DNA from: Beroe forskalii
Lineage: Eukaryota; Ctenophora; Nuda; Beroida; Beroidae
DNA length: 64,000 bases
Assembly: GCA_011033025.1 (NCBI GenBank)
Contig: WFMF01000146.1
Coordinates: 1-64,000, forward strand
Reading direction: 5' to 3'
A program made the position numbers and the translations under genes. The notes beneath the pieces were generated by a model. It saw only the letters and a program-made list of their open reading frames with translations. It did not search any database and was not told the origin of the DNA. Positions 57,201 through 62,758 of the stretch are shown here, piece after piece (positions within the stretch are counted from its first letter, which is position 1; every line of letters begins with the position of its first letter).

Positions 57201-59154
57201 GATATCTAGTTGGTGTTGTGTCGGTGTTGTGTCTATCTCTAAGTATTGTTTTTCAGAACAAGTTCGGATACTGCAGGAGGTTTCTGCCGGCTGCTAAGAG
57301 CTCGCCCGCTGAGAAACGCTTCCCAGTGGTTTACTGCATGGTCACCAAGCTCCGCAGCTTCGAGACCTTCTCCAAAGTCTTCGACCAGGTTAGCAGTCAC
57401 TTTACAGTATGATTGTTAATTTGTTAGTAGTAGTACCTTATTCAGGAACCAGGTTGCATACCTTTATTTAATTTCCCTTTAATTCCTTTAATGACTTATG
57501 AAGACTTATTTACCAAGTTTCGGGGTAAACATGAAACTATAATGGTGGTACATTTTTTCAGATAGGTTCACATTGAAACCTACTTATCACTTCCATCTCA
57601 CTGCAGGTTGTGAAACTACGGGACTTCAGCAGTGCAGGAGCTTACTCCTTCTTAAAGTCTCTCATCGAACAGAACGCTCCCAAGCCAGGCCGCAGTATCA
57701 CCGTAAAATACATCAGTCCCAAGATCGGGAACTTGGTTGACATCCATGTGGAGAGACTTACTGCCGGTACGTGCTTTTCAGTGCAACCTCATGCAGTTGC
57801 TTGGTTTAAGGATATGTTTTTCAGGTTAAGTCACAGCTTCAAAGATGTTCATAATGATTAATGCCTTGAAGTTATTTTGTAATTTTCAATATGTGATTCA
57901 AGAAATTTTACACTTCTCTGGGGGCTCACGTGTTGATTTATTCAAGTTTTTATATCACATTAATACCCTCCATCCCTCCTCAGATCAGCGATATGAACAT
58001 GTCGACTTGGCTCACGTTTTGGCAAAGCTGGGATCAAAACTTTTGGTTGAAATATTTGTCAATCTGCTGGTGGAGCGGAAGGTGAATATAATTTGGGCGC
58101 ATGCACATTAATTTTATTTTTCAAATTACATAAAAATGTTAAAATGCTGTATTCATTCTAGAACCTTCTGGAACGGTGATTCTCACTCACAGTAACATTT
58201 GCTAATAATCCCATGAATCCATTACTAAGTTCCTAAACCCCATCACCTCGCATCATTTTGCCAGTTTGCCACCCTTCCATGCCATTATACGCTTTTTTGA
58301 GCTATAAGTGGGCGCTAGACATAGCAAGCTCAAGTACACCACACTAAAAGAGTAAACGTAACCACCCCCTCCTCTTCAGCTGCTGTTCGTTGCGGAGAGT
58401 CTGAGTGACTTGACGAGCATCATTCACAGCATCATGCAGCTGCTGTACCCCCTCCAGTGGCAAGGCATTTACATCCCTGTGCTACCTCAGGATATACTCG
58501 ATGCCACCTCATCCCCTGTGCCATTCGTTATCGGGATTCTCAAACAAGTCAGTTAATTCAGAGCTACTCTTGATTGGCTATCGGATTATAAAGCATGATG
58601 TCATAACTTTTTATGTAAAATTTCTGGAAGCACCTACCGTTTAATCATAATGGCAATTGGTATCAAAATCATTCGCGTTTCCTATCTCTTAGATCTTGAC
58701 TAATCGCCCCGTTCAGCACGTGAAGGAAATTGACGAGGAGTCGCTGGATGACGAGTGTAACCTCGTGCACATCGCGGAGAAGAAGATCGTAAAGCGGCCA
58801 AACTTCACCGACATTCCCTTCAACAAGAAGTACCGCAAGAAGTTCCTCCTCGACCTCAAGGCGTACAAAGCCAAGATCCTCAAGTCCAGCGAGAGAGACG
58901 CGAGTCAGACCACCGAGATCGGAGACATGTTCTTCGAGTTCATGAGGACGATCATTGGCCACTACTCGGATCACGTGACATTCGATGAGAAGGGCGAATC
59001 TGACATAGATCTCCAGGGGTTTAGTGACTCTGCCGGGCTGCACGCGGCCTTCGTCTGGCAGCTCTCCAAAACTCAGATGTTCAGTAGTTTCATCCAGTCC
59101 CTGACGCCGGACTCGAGCAATCCCTTCGAGGATAAGCCAGCTGATGTGGGATGA
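30280..59154 (+). CDS. DENND2: DENND2-like DENN-domain Rab guanine nucleotide exchange factor
   Basis: Thirteen exons join with matching phases: 30280-30387, 33561-33663, 33884-34214, 34380-34488, 34627-34716, 52687-52840, 53013-53315, 53713-53822, 57257-57388, 57607-57766, 57984-58081, 58380-58547 and 58693-59154 (stop TGA). All use GT-AG borders. The sum is 776 codons including the stop, so about 775 aa, against about 750-1010 aa in vertebrate DENND2A-D. The N-terminus (1-300) is Ser/Pro/Lys-rich and disordered. A tripartite uDENN/cDENN/dDENN unit follows (about 358-765). Family members activate Rab GTPases (Rab9 and Rab13 are reported) in membrane traffic. An in-frame TGA six bases before the ATG at 30280 supports this start, although a non-coding 5' exon may exist. 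Introns 1 and 5 host other genes. The N-terminal exons are less certain than the DENN exons. Confidence 0.85.
30660..31731 (-). CDS. Papain-family (C1A) cysteine protease, main coding block
   Basis: On the - strand, antisense inside intron 1 of DENND2. The block encodes an inhibitor-type propeptide (about the first 90 residues, with F-R-E-F-L-V-E-I-Q) and a mature domain starting near S-Y-D-W-R. Numbered from the Met at 31742 (360 aa), the catalytic set is Q144, C149 (in G-N-C-W-A-Y-S), H303 (in D-P-D-H-G-V-V-I-V-G-Y) and N319 (in R-N-S-W-G). It is cathepsin L/papain-like, although S-x-F-x-F after the catalytic Cys is replaced by A-Y-S-A-V. Expected role is lysosomal or secreted proteolysis. 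The codons are GC-rich. The frame continues, in phase, from 32906-33019 after a 1.16-kb interruption, so the Met at 31742 belongs to the inserted DNA and is not a natural start. AATAAA on the - strand near 30508 and 30460 can serve as poly(A) signals. Confidence 0.85.
31732..32891. mobile_element. 1.16-kb insertion in the protease gene, 15-bp direct repeats
   Basis: The exact 15-mer ACATGGTAGTCTGTC (+ strand) occurs at 31717-31731 and 32892-32906 and flanks a 1160-bp segment. The segment has short terminal direct repeats (AAATTTCCTCCGAACCAG near 31751 and 32849). Its body has about seven imperfect units of 75-100 bp containing CAGCCCGCCGCAGGCGAAAA, then TTTGGAA and CTCTGAGACTGTCTAGGATC. No ORF of interest. 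The flanking repeat looks like a target duplication of the length made by target-primed retrotransposition, but no poly(A) end or polymerase is visible. It may instead have become an intron. Confidence 0.65.
32892..33019 (-). CDS. Signal-peptide part of the cysteine protease gene
   Basis: This - strand block starts with ATG at 33019-33017. It encodes a signal peptide (M-S-I-L-L-F-V-V-I-L-H-Q-T-V-N-G-A) and the beginning of the propeptide (Y-D-D-T-F-D-P-R-A-H-E-D-P-G-K-T-D-Y-H-V). The last residues T-D-Y-H-V are repeated at the start of the main block because the 15-bp repeat is present twice. Read without the insertion, both blocks give one frame of about 394 aa. Beyond 32892 the frame stays open for 38 codons of inserted sequence and then stops. 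A CTTATAAG (about 33073) could be a TATA-like element. Confidence 0.7.
33561..34716 (+). CDS. DENND2: DENND2-like gene, N-terminal exons 2-5
   Basis: Exon 2 (33561-33663) encodes an acidic start (D-E-D-E-T-S-K-E-S-E) then K-A-G-I-T-T-I-T-L. Exon 3 (33884-34214) is Ser/Thr-rich and ends R-A-K-P-P-L-K-P-A-R, a proline-rich SH3-ligand-like run. Exon 4 (34380-34488) is a Lys/Gln-rich helix. Exon 5 (34627-34716) ends with F-T-S-A-D-F-L-T-R-S. These exons have little family-specific sequence. They are assigned here because strand, donor and acceptor quality, and all junction phases agree with the downstream DENN exons. Confidence 0.7.
34774..34910. mobile_element. 137-bp MITE with ACAGTG termini
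   Basis: Inverted termini ACAGTGGCAGTTCGAACTGC (left, from 34774) and GCAGTTCGAACTGTCACTGT (right, to 34910) enclose a GC-rich centre with further inverted sequence (GCGCGGCGT and ACGCCGCGC). TA flanks both ends (34772-34773 and 34911-34912). The inner TTCGAA is palindromic. It is a compact non-autonomous DNA element 58 bp after exon 5 of DENND2. Confidence 0.7.
37255..39062 (-). mobile_element. 5'-truncated, frameshifted CR1/jockey-type LINE
   Basis: On the - strand, 39062-38187 encodes reverse-transcriptase blocks: a Y-K-K-G...N-Y-R-P-V-S-I region, H-G-F-R-K-T-R-S-C, and D-Y-S-K-A-F-D-K-V-D-H. A frame break near 38290 precedes the catalytic A-D-D box (about 38195). Further frame changes lie between 38150 and 37955. 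The last block, 37956-37279, is the post-RT region typical of these LINEs (S-R-L-E-Y-C-C-P-V-W). The endonuclease and ORF1 are missing. The 3' end (about 37225-37255) has two copies of an ATACATTTTG-type unit, like the microsatellite tails of CR1-related elements. It is an inactive copy, antisense in DENND2 intron 5. Confidence 0.88.
39864..39930. repeat. 33-bp tandem duplication
   Basis: TTAAGGCACGTTTCCTTACA followed by TGAAAAGTG and a pyrimidine-rich link occurs twice in direct tandem, almost identical. It is a local duplication with no evident function. Confidence 0.8.
40215..40345. repeat. Inverted relative of the GGGGAT hairpin repeats
   Basis: AAATTTGGGGATTTCACGG, then AAAAATCCCCATATT, and further on AAAAATCCCCATATTTTCGA then ACCCCCG. 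This is the reverse-oriented family member of the copies at 27343-27415 and 28430-28493. The inner ORF (40202-40396 +) is not a gene. Confidence 0.5.
40422..40490. repeat. 69-bp hairpin with GC-alternating loop
   Basis: GTGGAATTTAACAAGAG at 40422 pairs with CTCTTGTTAAATTCCAC ending at 40490. The loop contains CCGCGCGCGCTCG. The arms are perfect over 17 bp and continue with mismatches. Confidence 0.7.
42048..42532 (-). CDS. EF-hand calcium-binding protein, last two exons
   Basis: The exon 42532-42394 (acceptor TTCGCAG, donor AAG|GTAGGA) and the exon 42122-42048 (acceptor TTTCAG, stop TAA) join in phase and encode about 70 aa. They hold a pair of EF-hands. Loop 1 is D-L-D-H-G-G-E-I-T-L-E-E, with Gly instead of the usual Asp/Asn/Ser at position 5. 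Loop 2 is D-R-N-N-D-G-T-L-S-F-T-E. The protein ends T-T-T-A-K-R. The first exon begins one base into a codon, so at least one upstream exon (towards higher coordinates) is missing; I could not find it. Antisense in DENND2 intron 5. It could be calmodulin-like or a small sensor; more cannot be said. Confidence 0.75.
44078..45850 (+). CDS. Secreted PAN-like protein with probable GPI anchor signal
   Basis: Single-exon ORF of 590 aa. Residues 1-23 are a signal peptide (Leu/Val-rich, ending L-S-A). Residues 37-92 are four tandem 14-residue repeats (M-E-K-E-V-T-S-S then a variable V-F-H-T-T-A), encoded by four 42-bp units at 44186-44353. A PAN/Apple-like cysteine module follows (C122, C148, C152, C158, C170). 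Residues about 200-245 are Glu/Lys/Ser-rich with M-E-R-G and M-E-T-G repeats. The second half (about 280-545) is a Cys-containing globular region I cannot name; its end (Q-C-D-P-G-F...C-D-D-G...F-Q-C) is sushi-like. A Pro/Thr-rich stalk leads to a hydrophobic C-terminus (V-P-G-L-V-L-V-L-S-V-L) with no cytoplasmic tail, as in GPI signals. AATAAA at 46151-46156 is a fitting poly(A) site. Same strand as DENND2, inside its intron 5. Confidence 0.8.
   Translation: MMQLLVWLVLGVILSHVFPILSAEGDSSAGTILPKSMEKEVTSSVFHTTAMEKEVTSSVFNTTAMEKEVTSSNVHTTAMEKEVTSSDVHTTAMYMELMKERKGLLPLPIFTLSPYMRYMSHCFQDLEEVSGNYSILMRSFVTFAAFSCWEYCEFVPECEAFSFHVKSKRCSLFGLKLRAGFDGEETNVDRSKNGIVGEESSGLERGNGSSMERGEKSKMETDDESKMETGEKSRIEIGVEFNDMVSLNELSKEINDTERSNKDRPKHKPAKYRRQIMTKSCMECPVSVASLADTSQPIFIVNDYNQCLGLPYFEKHISASYHTLIWGECGELSMWIISRTKFHRFGDNITVVRIYNFERDDFRLSWQKGKARLVMVLEVPKDVPGLDHQDLFQMSLVHHGSIPCSFTLKKIRFKMHYDSWRFMTVSDLSVFVDTIPVEQLTMIKMIPGIAVPLNEPCSLDDLFVENGKVLNPKQVPFLFNGQHITIQCDPGFGIEVFNFEPFQEAFCDDGRIEAIFQCRRNLTGLTETEESGDTPPPSPGSVTPVPLDVTPAAPLTEGSTGGVSGVWRSAPPHTAVPGLVLVLSVLQLPH
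44186..44353 (+). repeat. Four 42-bp in-frame coding repeats
   Basis: Four direct 42-bp units starting ATGGAAAAAGAGGTTACAAG. Copies 1 and 2 share GTTTTC and differ from 3 and 4 (AATGTC, GATGTC) only in the variable part. Near identity at the DNA level indicates recent expansion and likely length polymorphism of the extracellular N-terminus. Confidence 0.92.
46151..46156 (+). terminator. Poly(A) signal of the PAN-like gene
   Basis: AATAAA about 300 bp after the stop codon of the 590-aa ORF. It would end the nested transcript inside DENND2 intron 5. Confidence 0.45.
46815..47960. repeat. TTGGGCAAA motif clusters
   Basis: About twenty degenerate copies of TTGGGCAAA, TTGCCCAA, TTGGGCGAA or TTTGCCCAA in both orientations, densest at 46815-47050 with smaller groups at 47660-47745 and 47925-47960. 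Neighbouring copies in opposite orientation can pair. Overlapping ORFs (46783-47193 +, 46726-47028 -) are artefacts. Confidence 0.65.
48011..50620. repeat. Giant inverted repeat with periodic TGCATGC motifs
   Basis: The left arm (about 48011-48810) reads outward to inward: CAATATAGGCTCCCTCCCGG, then eleven or so TGCATGC(C/T)TTTT motifs spaced about 40-70 bp, then TACACTCACACTCAGCTGAT. The right arm (about 49440-50620) carries the complements in reverse order: ATCAGCTGAGTGTGAGTG, then AAAAGCATGCAT motifs, then GGGGAGCCTCAATATG. Conserved words between motifs (CACCCCTATGCAGGAGGAA, TTATGGAGTAG, CTTTGCGACCCTTCATAA) confirm collinear pairing. The arms differ by point changes and indels, so the inversion is not recent. 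Confidence 0.85.
51061..51677 (-). CDS. Small two-EF-hand calcium-binding protein
   Basis: Three - strand exons join in phase: 51677-51619 (ATG at 51677, donor CAA|GTGAGC), 51370-51286 (acceptor CTCAG, donor GAG|GTCAGG) and 51168-51061 (acceptor TTTCAG, stop TGA). The product is 83 aa. EF loop 1 is D-R-D-G-S-G-E-L-N-A-E-E and EF loop 2 is D-D-D-E-N-G-T-V-D-C-L-E; both have all liganding positions. The protein ends H-E-M-A-Q-E-L-S. The start may lie further upstream, because the frame continues open (E-A-I-S-K) to a TTTAG acceptor at about 51695, so a longer N-terminus is possible. Antisense in DENND2 intron 5, about 8.5 kb from the other EF-hand gene and in the same orientation. A calmodulin-like or calbindin-like sensor role is likely. 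Confidence 0.75.
52687..53822 (+). CDS. DENND2: DENND2-like gene, exons 6-8 (uDENN start)
   Basis: Exon 6 (52687-52840) is basic then acidic (E-E-D-G-G-G-E-G-E-E-E) and ends with a Lys/Arg/Ser stretch. Exon 7 (53013-53315) carries the first uDENN strand, L-F-E-F-V-C-E-V-S-L, then Y-S-P-Y-V-S-W. Exon 8 (53713-53822) holds the diagnostic F-C-F-P-D and the strand Y-C-F-V-F-T. Exon 7 is strikingly GC-rich compared with the flanking introns. Its donor (53316) lies inside a 30-bp tandem repeat that copies the donor. Confidence 0.85.
53311..53380 (+). repeat. 30-bp tandem repeat that duplicates a splice donor
   Basis: TCAAGTTAGTTGTCACTTCA followed by TACACTCACT repeats at 53312, 53342 and partly 53372. 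The exon 7 donor (GT at 53316) is in the first copy, and an identical donor context recurs at 53346. Use of the second donor would add 30 bases, which introduce a TAG stop. Confidence 0.75.
54379..54864 (+). CDS. Unrecognised 161-codon ORF in DENND2 intron 8
   Basis: An open frame of 161 codons on the + strand with no obvious repeats. It contains four Cys and a mixed polar/hydrophobic pattern (L-R-Y-Y-V-T-L; H-L-D-M-W-I-Y-L). A pyrimidine-rich acceptor-like CCTCCTTCAG lies at 54366, just upstream, and the frame is open back to it. It could be an alternative DENND2 exon with a stop, a nested intronless gene, a transposon relic or chance. I do not recognise any domain. Confidence 0.25.
   Translation: MLSTRETLQLRYYVTLHDQSRRADSISGVFNVLAVSPTYGVAANEPTYFTVHCDAITSHLDMWIYLTGNVVHVTSGDMCQEQKVVIFEYLSKNTTNTICKFGEISLMVMEGAIQISISSHWCSKEAKVRNIFAYAQKWEQNFKNEYKFSQVSSLSSPPCLY
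55996..56526. mobile_element. 531-bp non-autonomous TIR element
   Basis: CTACCTTAGTACACTTAAG at 55994 (continuing AACGGCATCAC) is matched by its complement ending at 56528. If the outer TA on each side is the target duplication, the element runs CCTTAGTACA...TGTACTAAGG (55997-56525 or so). Inner sequence near both ends carries CACTTTATTAGTGCGGTTTTTT-like words and their complements. No ORF. It fits a Tc1/mariner-like miniature element. Confidence 0.7.
57079..57190. repeat. 112-bp hairpin just before DENND2 exon 9
   Basis: TTCCGGAACAGAAATTAAAG at 57079 and its continuation (TCAAAAACCGACTTAAT) pair with GACTTAAGTCCGTTTTGCTT then AAGTTTGTTTCGGAA ending at 57190. The arms are about 33 bp with mismatches. 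It ends only 66 bp before the exon 9 acceptor. Confidence 0.55.
57257..59154 (+). CDS. DENND2: DENND2-like gene, exons 9-13 (cDENN and dDENN)
   Basis: Exon 9 starts N-K-F-G-Y-C-R-R-F-L-P and includes V-Y-C-M-V-T-K-L, the signature that links uDENN to cDENN. Exons 10-12 form the cDENN core, with L-L-V-E-I-F-V-N-L-L-V-E-R-K, then L-L-F-V-A-E-S-L, the Y-P-L-Q-W-Q-G-I-Y-I-P-V-L-P block and P-V-P-F-V-I-G-I. Exon 13 is the dDENN module: F-F-E-F-M-R-T-I-I-G-H-Y and, near the end, T-Q-M-F-S-S-F-I-Q. The stop is TGA at 59152-59154. No long C-terminal tail is present. Confidence 0.93.
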
Positions 59155-59712
59155 TGAAACACCTGCCATCTCGATGTTTAGGCAGCATCTCATTATTATT
59201 TATACCTATAGGACTTCTTACTGCAGTAGCTCATGATATTATGTGCGAGCATGGCTGTAGAAATTCACTGTGACACATTTGTGGAAAAGCGCTCTAAATG
59301 CAGCATTAGATGCGGTATTAGATTTATGGGTGGTAATATTGTGAAGAGATTTAAGCCTTTACTGATAGCATGATAGCTTAATAGAGACGGGGAGACATGT
59401 TGAGTGTCCCTCTTTGCGCGTGCTTTAACATTTTTTAAAGAATGGTTGTGAAAGTGTATGAACTTATAAAGACTGAAGAAGCACGCGCAAAATAACTATA
59501 AGGTTCCCATCAACTCATTTGACTGCAACAGAAGTTATGCATGGATTTACGATCAAAGATTTTCATGTTATGTCAAAATTCAATGTTACCTAAAATTAAA
59601 TGTCGAAATACTCCGTTTTATTTTTCCTGGTCCAGACTTCGACTGCCTTGAACCTTTATGATTCTGTCTTATTTGAATCAAGTTGACGTATTAGACTAAG
59701 ACATTGGATTCA
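59155..59712. other. DENND2 3' UTR and gap before the minisatellite
   Basis: No ORF. It is expected to hold the DENND2 3' UTR, but no clean AATAAA was seen. A repeated word GCGCGTGCTTT / GCACGCGCAA in inverted orientation lies at about 59415 and 59480. Confidence 0.5.
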
Positions 59713-60858
59713 ACTCGAGCGCTGCTGGCACCTTGCTCCGAACGCTGGCAGTCTGCCGCACCGGTTCGAGCGCTGGCGGACTGCAGTGTGCCCGTTCGAG
59801 CGCTGGCGGACTGGTGAGTACCGGCTCGAGCGCTGGCGGACTGCAGGGTGCCAGCTTGAGCGCTGGCGGACTGCAGTGTACCGGCTCGAGCGCTGGCGGA
59901 ACTGCTGTGTGCCGGCTCGAGCGCTCAGCGCTGACGGACTGGTTGTGTGCCTGCTCAAGCGCTGATGGACTGCAGTGTGCCGGTTCGAGCGCTGGCGGAC
60001 TGCGGTGTGCCGGCTCGAGCGCTGGCCGCTGGCGGACCGCAGTGTGTCGGCTAGAGCGCTGGCGGACTACAGTATGCCGGCTCGAGCGCTGGCGGACTGC
60101 AGTGTCTGTGTACCAGCTATAGCGCTGGCGGACTGCGAGTGCCGGCTCGAGCGCTGGCGGTCTGCAGTGTACCGGCTCGAGCGCTGCAGCTGGCGGTCTG
60201 CAGTGTACCGGCTCGAGCGCGCGCCTGGCGGAACTGCTGTGTGCCGGCTTGAGCGCTGACGGACTGCAGTGTGTCGGCTAGAGCGCTGGCGGACTGCAGT
60301 GTGCCGGCTCGAGCGCTGCAGCTGGCGGACTGCAGTGTAGCGGCTCAAGCGCTGGCGGACTGCAGTGTACCATCTCGAGCGCTGACGGACTGCAGTATGC
60401 CGGTTCGAGCGGTGGCGGACTGCTGTGTGCCGGCTCGAGCGCTGGCGAACCGCAGTGTGTCGGCTAGAACGCTGGCGGACCGCAGTGTGCCGGCTCGAGC
60501 GCTGACGGACTGCAGTGTGCCGTTTCGAACGCTGGCGGTCTGCAGTTTAGTTTTACCGGCTCGAGCGCTGGTGGTCTGCAGTGTTCCGTCTCGAGCGCTG
60601 GCGGACTGCAGTGTGCCGGCTCGAGCGCTGGCGGATTGCAGTGTTGCACTGTAGCGGCTCAAGCGCTGGCGGTCTGTAGTGTACCGGCTCGAGCCGAGTA
60701 CTGACGGAACTGCAACTAAACTATTGTGTGCCGGCTCGAGCGGAACTGCTGTGTGCCTGCTCGAGCGCTGACGGACTACAGTGTGCCTGCTCGAGCGCTG
60801 ACGGACTGCAGTGTGCCGGTTCGAGGGCTGGCGGACTGCAGTATGCCTGCTCGAGCAG
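59713..60858. repeat. 30-bp GC-rich minisatellite, about 38 copies
   Basis: The unit begins CGGCTCGAGCGCTGGCGG and ends ACTGCAGTGTGC, so each carries the palindromes CTCGAG, AGCGCT and CTGCAG. Units vary by point changes; some have small insertions (for example CAGCTGGC). Thirty is divisible by three, so frames stay open on both strands (59733-60122 +, 60271-60654 +, 60345-60971 -, and others), giving decapeptide repeats. No start context, splice site or domain supports these as genes, so I treat them as artefacts. Confidence 0.93.
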
Positions 60859-60886
60859 AAACAACCAAAGGTGGTTTCATCGTTAC

Positions 60887-60995
60887 GCGTCGATCGAATG
60901 GACTGATCAAATGAAAAACGCGCACTTTTATAATGACGACCGCGCGAAACAGCAATTGTGTGCGTTTTCATTTGATCAATTCATTTGATCGACGC
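60887..60995. repeat. 109-bp inverted repeat
   Basis: GCGTCGATCGAATGGACTGA then TCAAATGAAAAACGC at 60887 pairs with GCGTTTTCATTTGATCAATT then CATTTGATCGACGC ending at 60995. The arms are about 35 bp, with few mismatches. It is placed between the minisatellite and the next inverted-repeat element. Confidence 0.7.
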
Positions 60996-61042
60996 GGAAC
61001 GATGCAGGTGCCAAATAACGTTAGGCAAATTTAGCAGGTTTA

Positions 61043-62060
61043 AGGGGGGGGGTTCAAGCCAAATTTTTGGGAAAACATGTTTCTGAGATAACGGTTGACC
61101 CAAAAGGTATACCCCGTGGGCCAACTTTTTGGCCAGGTTTGGTACTCCCAGACCCACTGGCGCCATGCCCAAATATGGGCACAAAATGGGCATATTTTTT
61201 CAAAAGCAACTTGGGCGGGATCTGAGGTGTGCAATCGATAGATAATGGTCCCCTGAGTTACCATAAAAAATTTGAAGTCAATATCTCAAAAAATGGCCAA
61301 GTTATGGCCGAAAAACGCATGCCCATATATGGGCATACGCGCGTCGCGCAAGCCAATTTTGGCCCATAACTTGTACAAATTTTTTTGGCGCCAAAAGCGC
61401 CAAATTTTTGCCAAAATTTTGGCGCTTTTGGCGCCAAAAAAATTTGAAGGCCTAACTCAAAAATCCGGCTCCATTTGTATCTGAGGAATTAAGTCTAGTT
61501 TCACGTAAAAAAAGAATTATGCAAAAATATCAATCGTGGCCGAAGTTATAAGCGTTTGAGTAAAGTGCACTTTGGAAAAAACGCGAACTGAGAAAATGGC
61601 GATTTTGTGATTTTTAGAGGTTTTTGGACCTCAAATCGCCATTTAGCAGCAATCAAGCCCAAACTTGCAGAGAATACATAATTCAACGCTATTCATCGAA
61701 TAAAGTTGGTTTCATTCAAAAATATTGATATTTGCACGTTATGGGCCAAAATTGGCTTGCGCGACGCGCGTATGCTTACTATATGGGCATGCGTTTTCGG
61801 CCATAACTCGGCCATTTTTGAGATATCGACTTCAAATTTTTTTATGGTAACTCAAGGGACCATTATCTATCGATTGCACCTCGTCCGCCCAAGTCGCTTT
61901 TTGAAAAATATGCCCATTTGTGCCCATATTTGGCATGGCGCCACAGCGGCGCCAGTGGGTCTGGGGTACCAAACCTGGCCAAAAGTTGGCCACGGGGTAT
62001 ACCTTTGGGTCACTCGTTATCTCAAAACGTGTTTTCCCAAAAATTTGGCTTTGAACCCCC
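61043..62060. mobile_element. 1.0-kb element with about 330-bp terminal inverted repeats
   Basis: The left arm (61043-61372) starts with a G run then TTCAAGCCAAATTTTTGGG and ends GCAAGCCAATTTTGGCCCAT. The right arm (about 61738-62060) is its complement, ending CCAAAAATTTGGCTTTGAAC then a C run. Shared words such as GATAGATAATGGTCCC, GGCGCCA and TATGGGCATGCG align in inverted order. The centre has a hairpin of TTTTTTTGGCGCCAAAAGCG arms (61378-61441). No transposase frame was seen; overlapping ORFs (61706-62065 +, 61040-61264 -) are within the repeats. No clear target duplication. Long-TIR non-autonomous DNA element; superfamily not assigned. Confidence 0.8.
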
Positions 62061-62400
62061 CATAAAGAAAAAGTAATCTGCACAGAGTCTTGCGCGCGGC
62101 TTGGCGCGTGAAATTTCTGTTATGGTTAGTGACTAAATTTTAACGTCATGACAAAATTTATGACTCGCGCGTTACGCAAACAAAAGATTCCGGATGATGC
62201 TCAGTAGGACTTTCTCCACAATTGTACGCAATGAACAGCGATATTTGAGATCTTTCAAAAAAGATGTTGGCGTATTTTGAAGTTCATGTGATGAAATCTT
62301 ACCAAATTTAAAGGATTATATGAGGCTGATAATTGCAACCCATTAGCAAGCTTTTGGGTGACAAAGTGACACACTCGAGAAATGACTTGAAACGCAAGGA

Positions 62401-62720
62401 TATATTTTAAATCATATCTCGGATTTGGCACATAGAAATTCCTTGAAACTTCCACAGTACACTCCAATTATGTGCCCTAAGAAATCCTGAAAGTTTGGTG
62501 AAAATCAGTACGAGAAATTTTGAGAAAATCGACTTTTTCGAAATTTGTACGCATTCAAAATATATCCTTGCCATATCTCGGATTTGGCACTTACTTGAAA
62601 CTTACACAGTACACTCCAATTATGTGCCCCAAGATAAGAAGATATCCTGAAAGTTTGGTGAAAATCGGTAAGAGAAATTTTGAGTATTTCGACTTTTTCA
62701 AAATTTGTACGCAGCGTACA
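62401..62720. repeat. Two direct copies of a unit of about 170 bp
   Basis: Both copies contain ATATCTCGGATTTGGCAC, ACAGTACACTCCAATTATGT, CCTGAAAGTTTGGTGAAAAT and GACTTTTTC(A/G)AAATTTGTACG in the same order, starting near 62412 and 62572. They differ by small indels. The ORFs over them are not genes. Confidence 0.85.
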
Positions 62721-62758
62721 TTGCGTACAAAGCGTACATTGCGTACACAGCGTACACG
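62708..62758. repeat. GCGTACA microsatellite
   Basis: About six units of GCGTACA with AGC/TTGC/AAGC spacers (GTACGCAGCGTACATTGCG and so on). The core GTAC is palindromic. It directly abuts the second 170-bp copy. Confidence 0.8.

Larger units (their letters stand above)
53823..57256 (+). other. Intron 8 of the DENND2-like gene
   Basis: Donor GTATAC, acceptor TTTTTCAG. It holds an unrecognised ORF (54379-54864), a TA-flanked inverted-repeat element (55996-56526) and a hairpin (57079-57190). The rest, including 54865-55990 and 56530-57070, shows no gene. A hairpin CAGATCTCTGACGTGTAGAA then GTCAGAGATCT lies at about 55908-55938. Confidence 0.6.

Noticed and set aside
59733-60971. Long ORFs over the 59.7-60.9 kb region (up to 208 codons on the - strand)
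   Set aside because: Each is a translation of the 30-bp minisatellite; several frames on both strands are equally open and show only decapeptide repeats.
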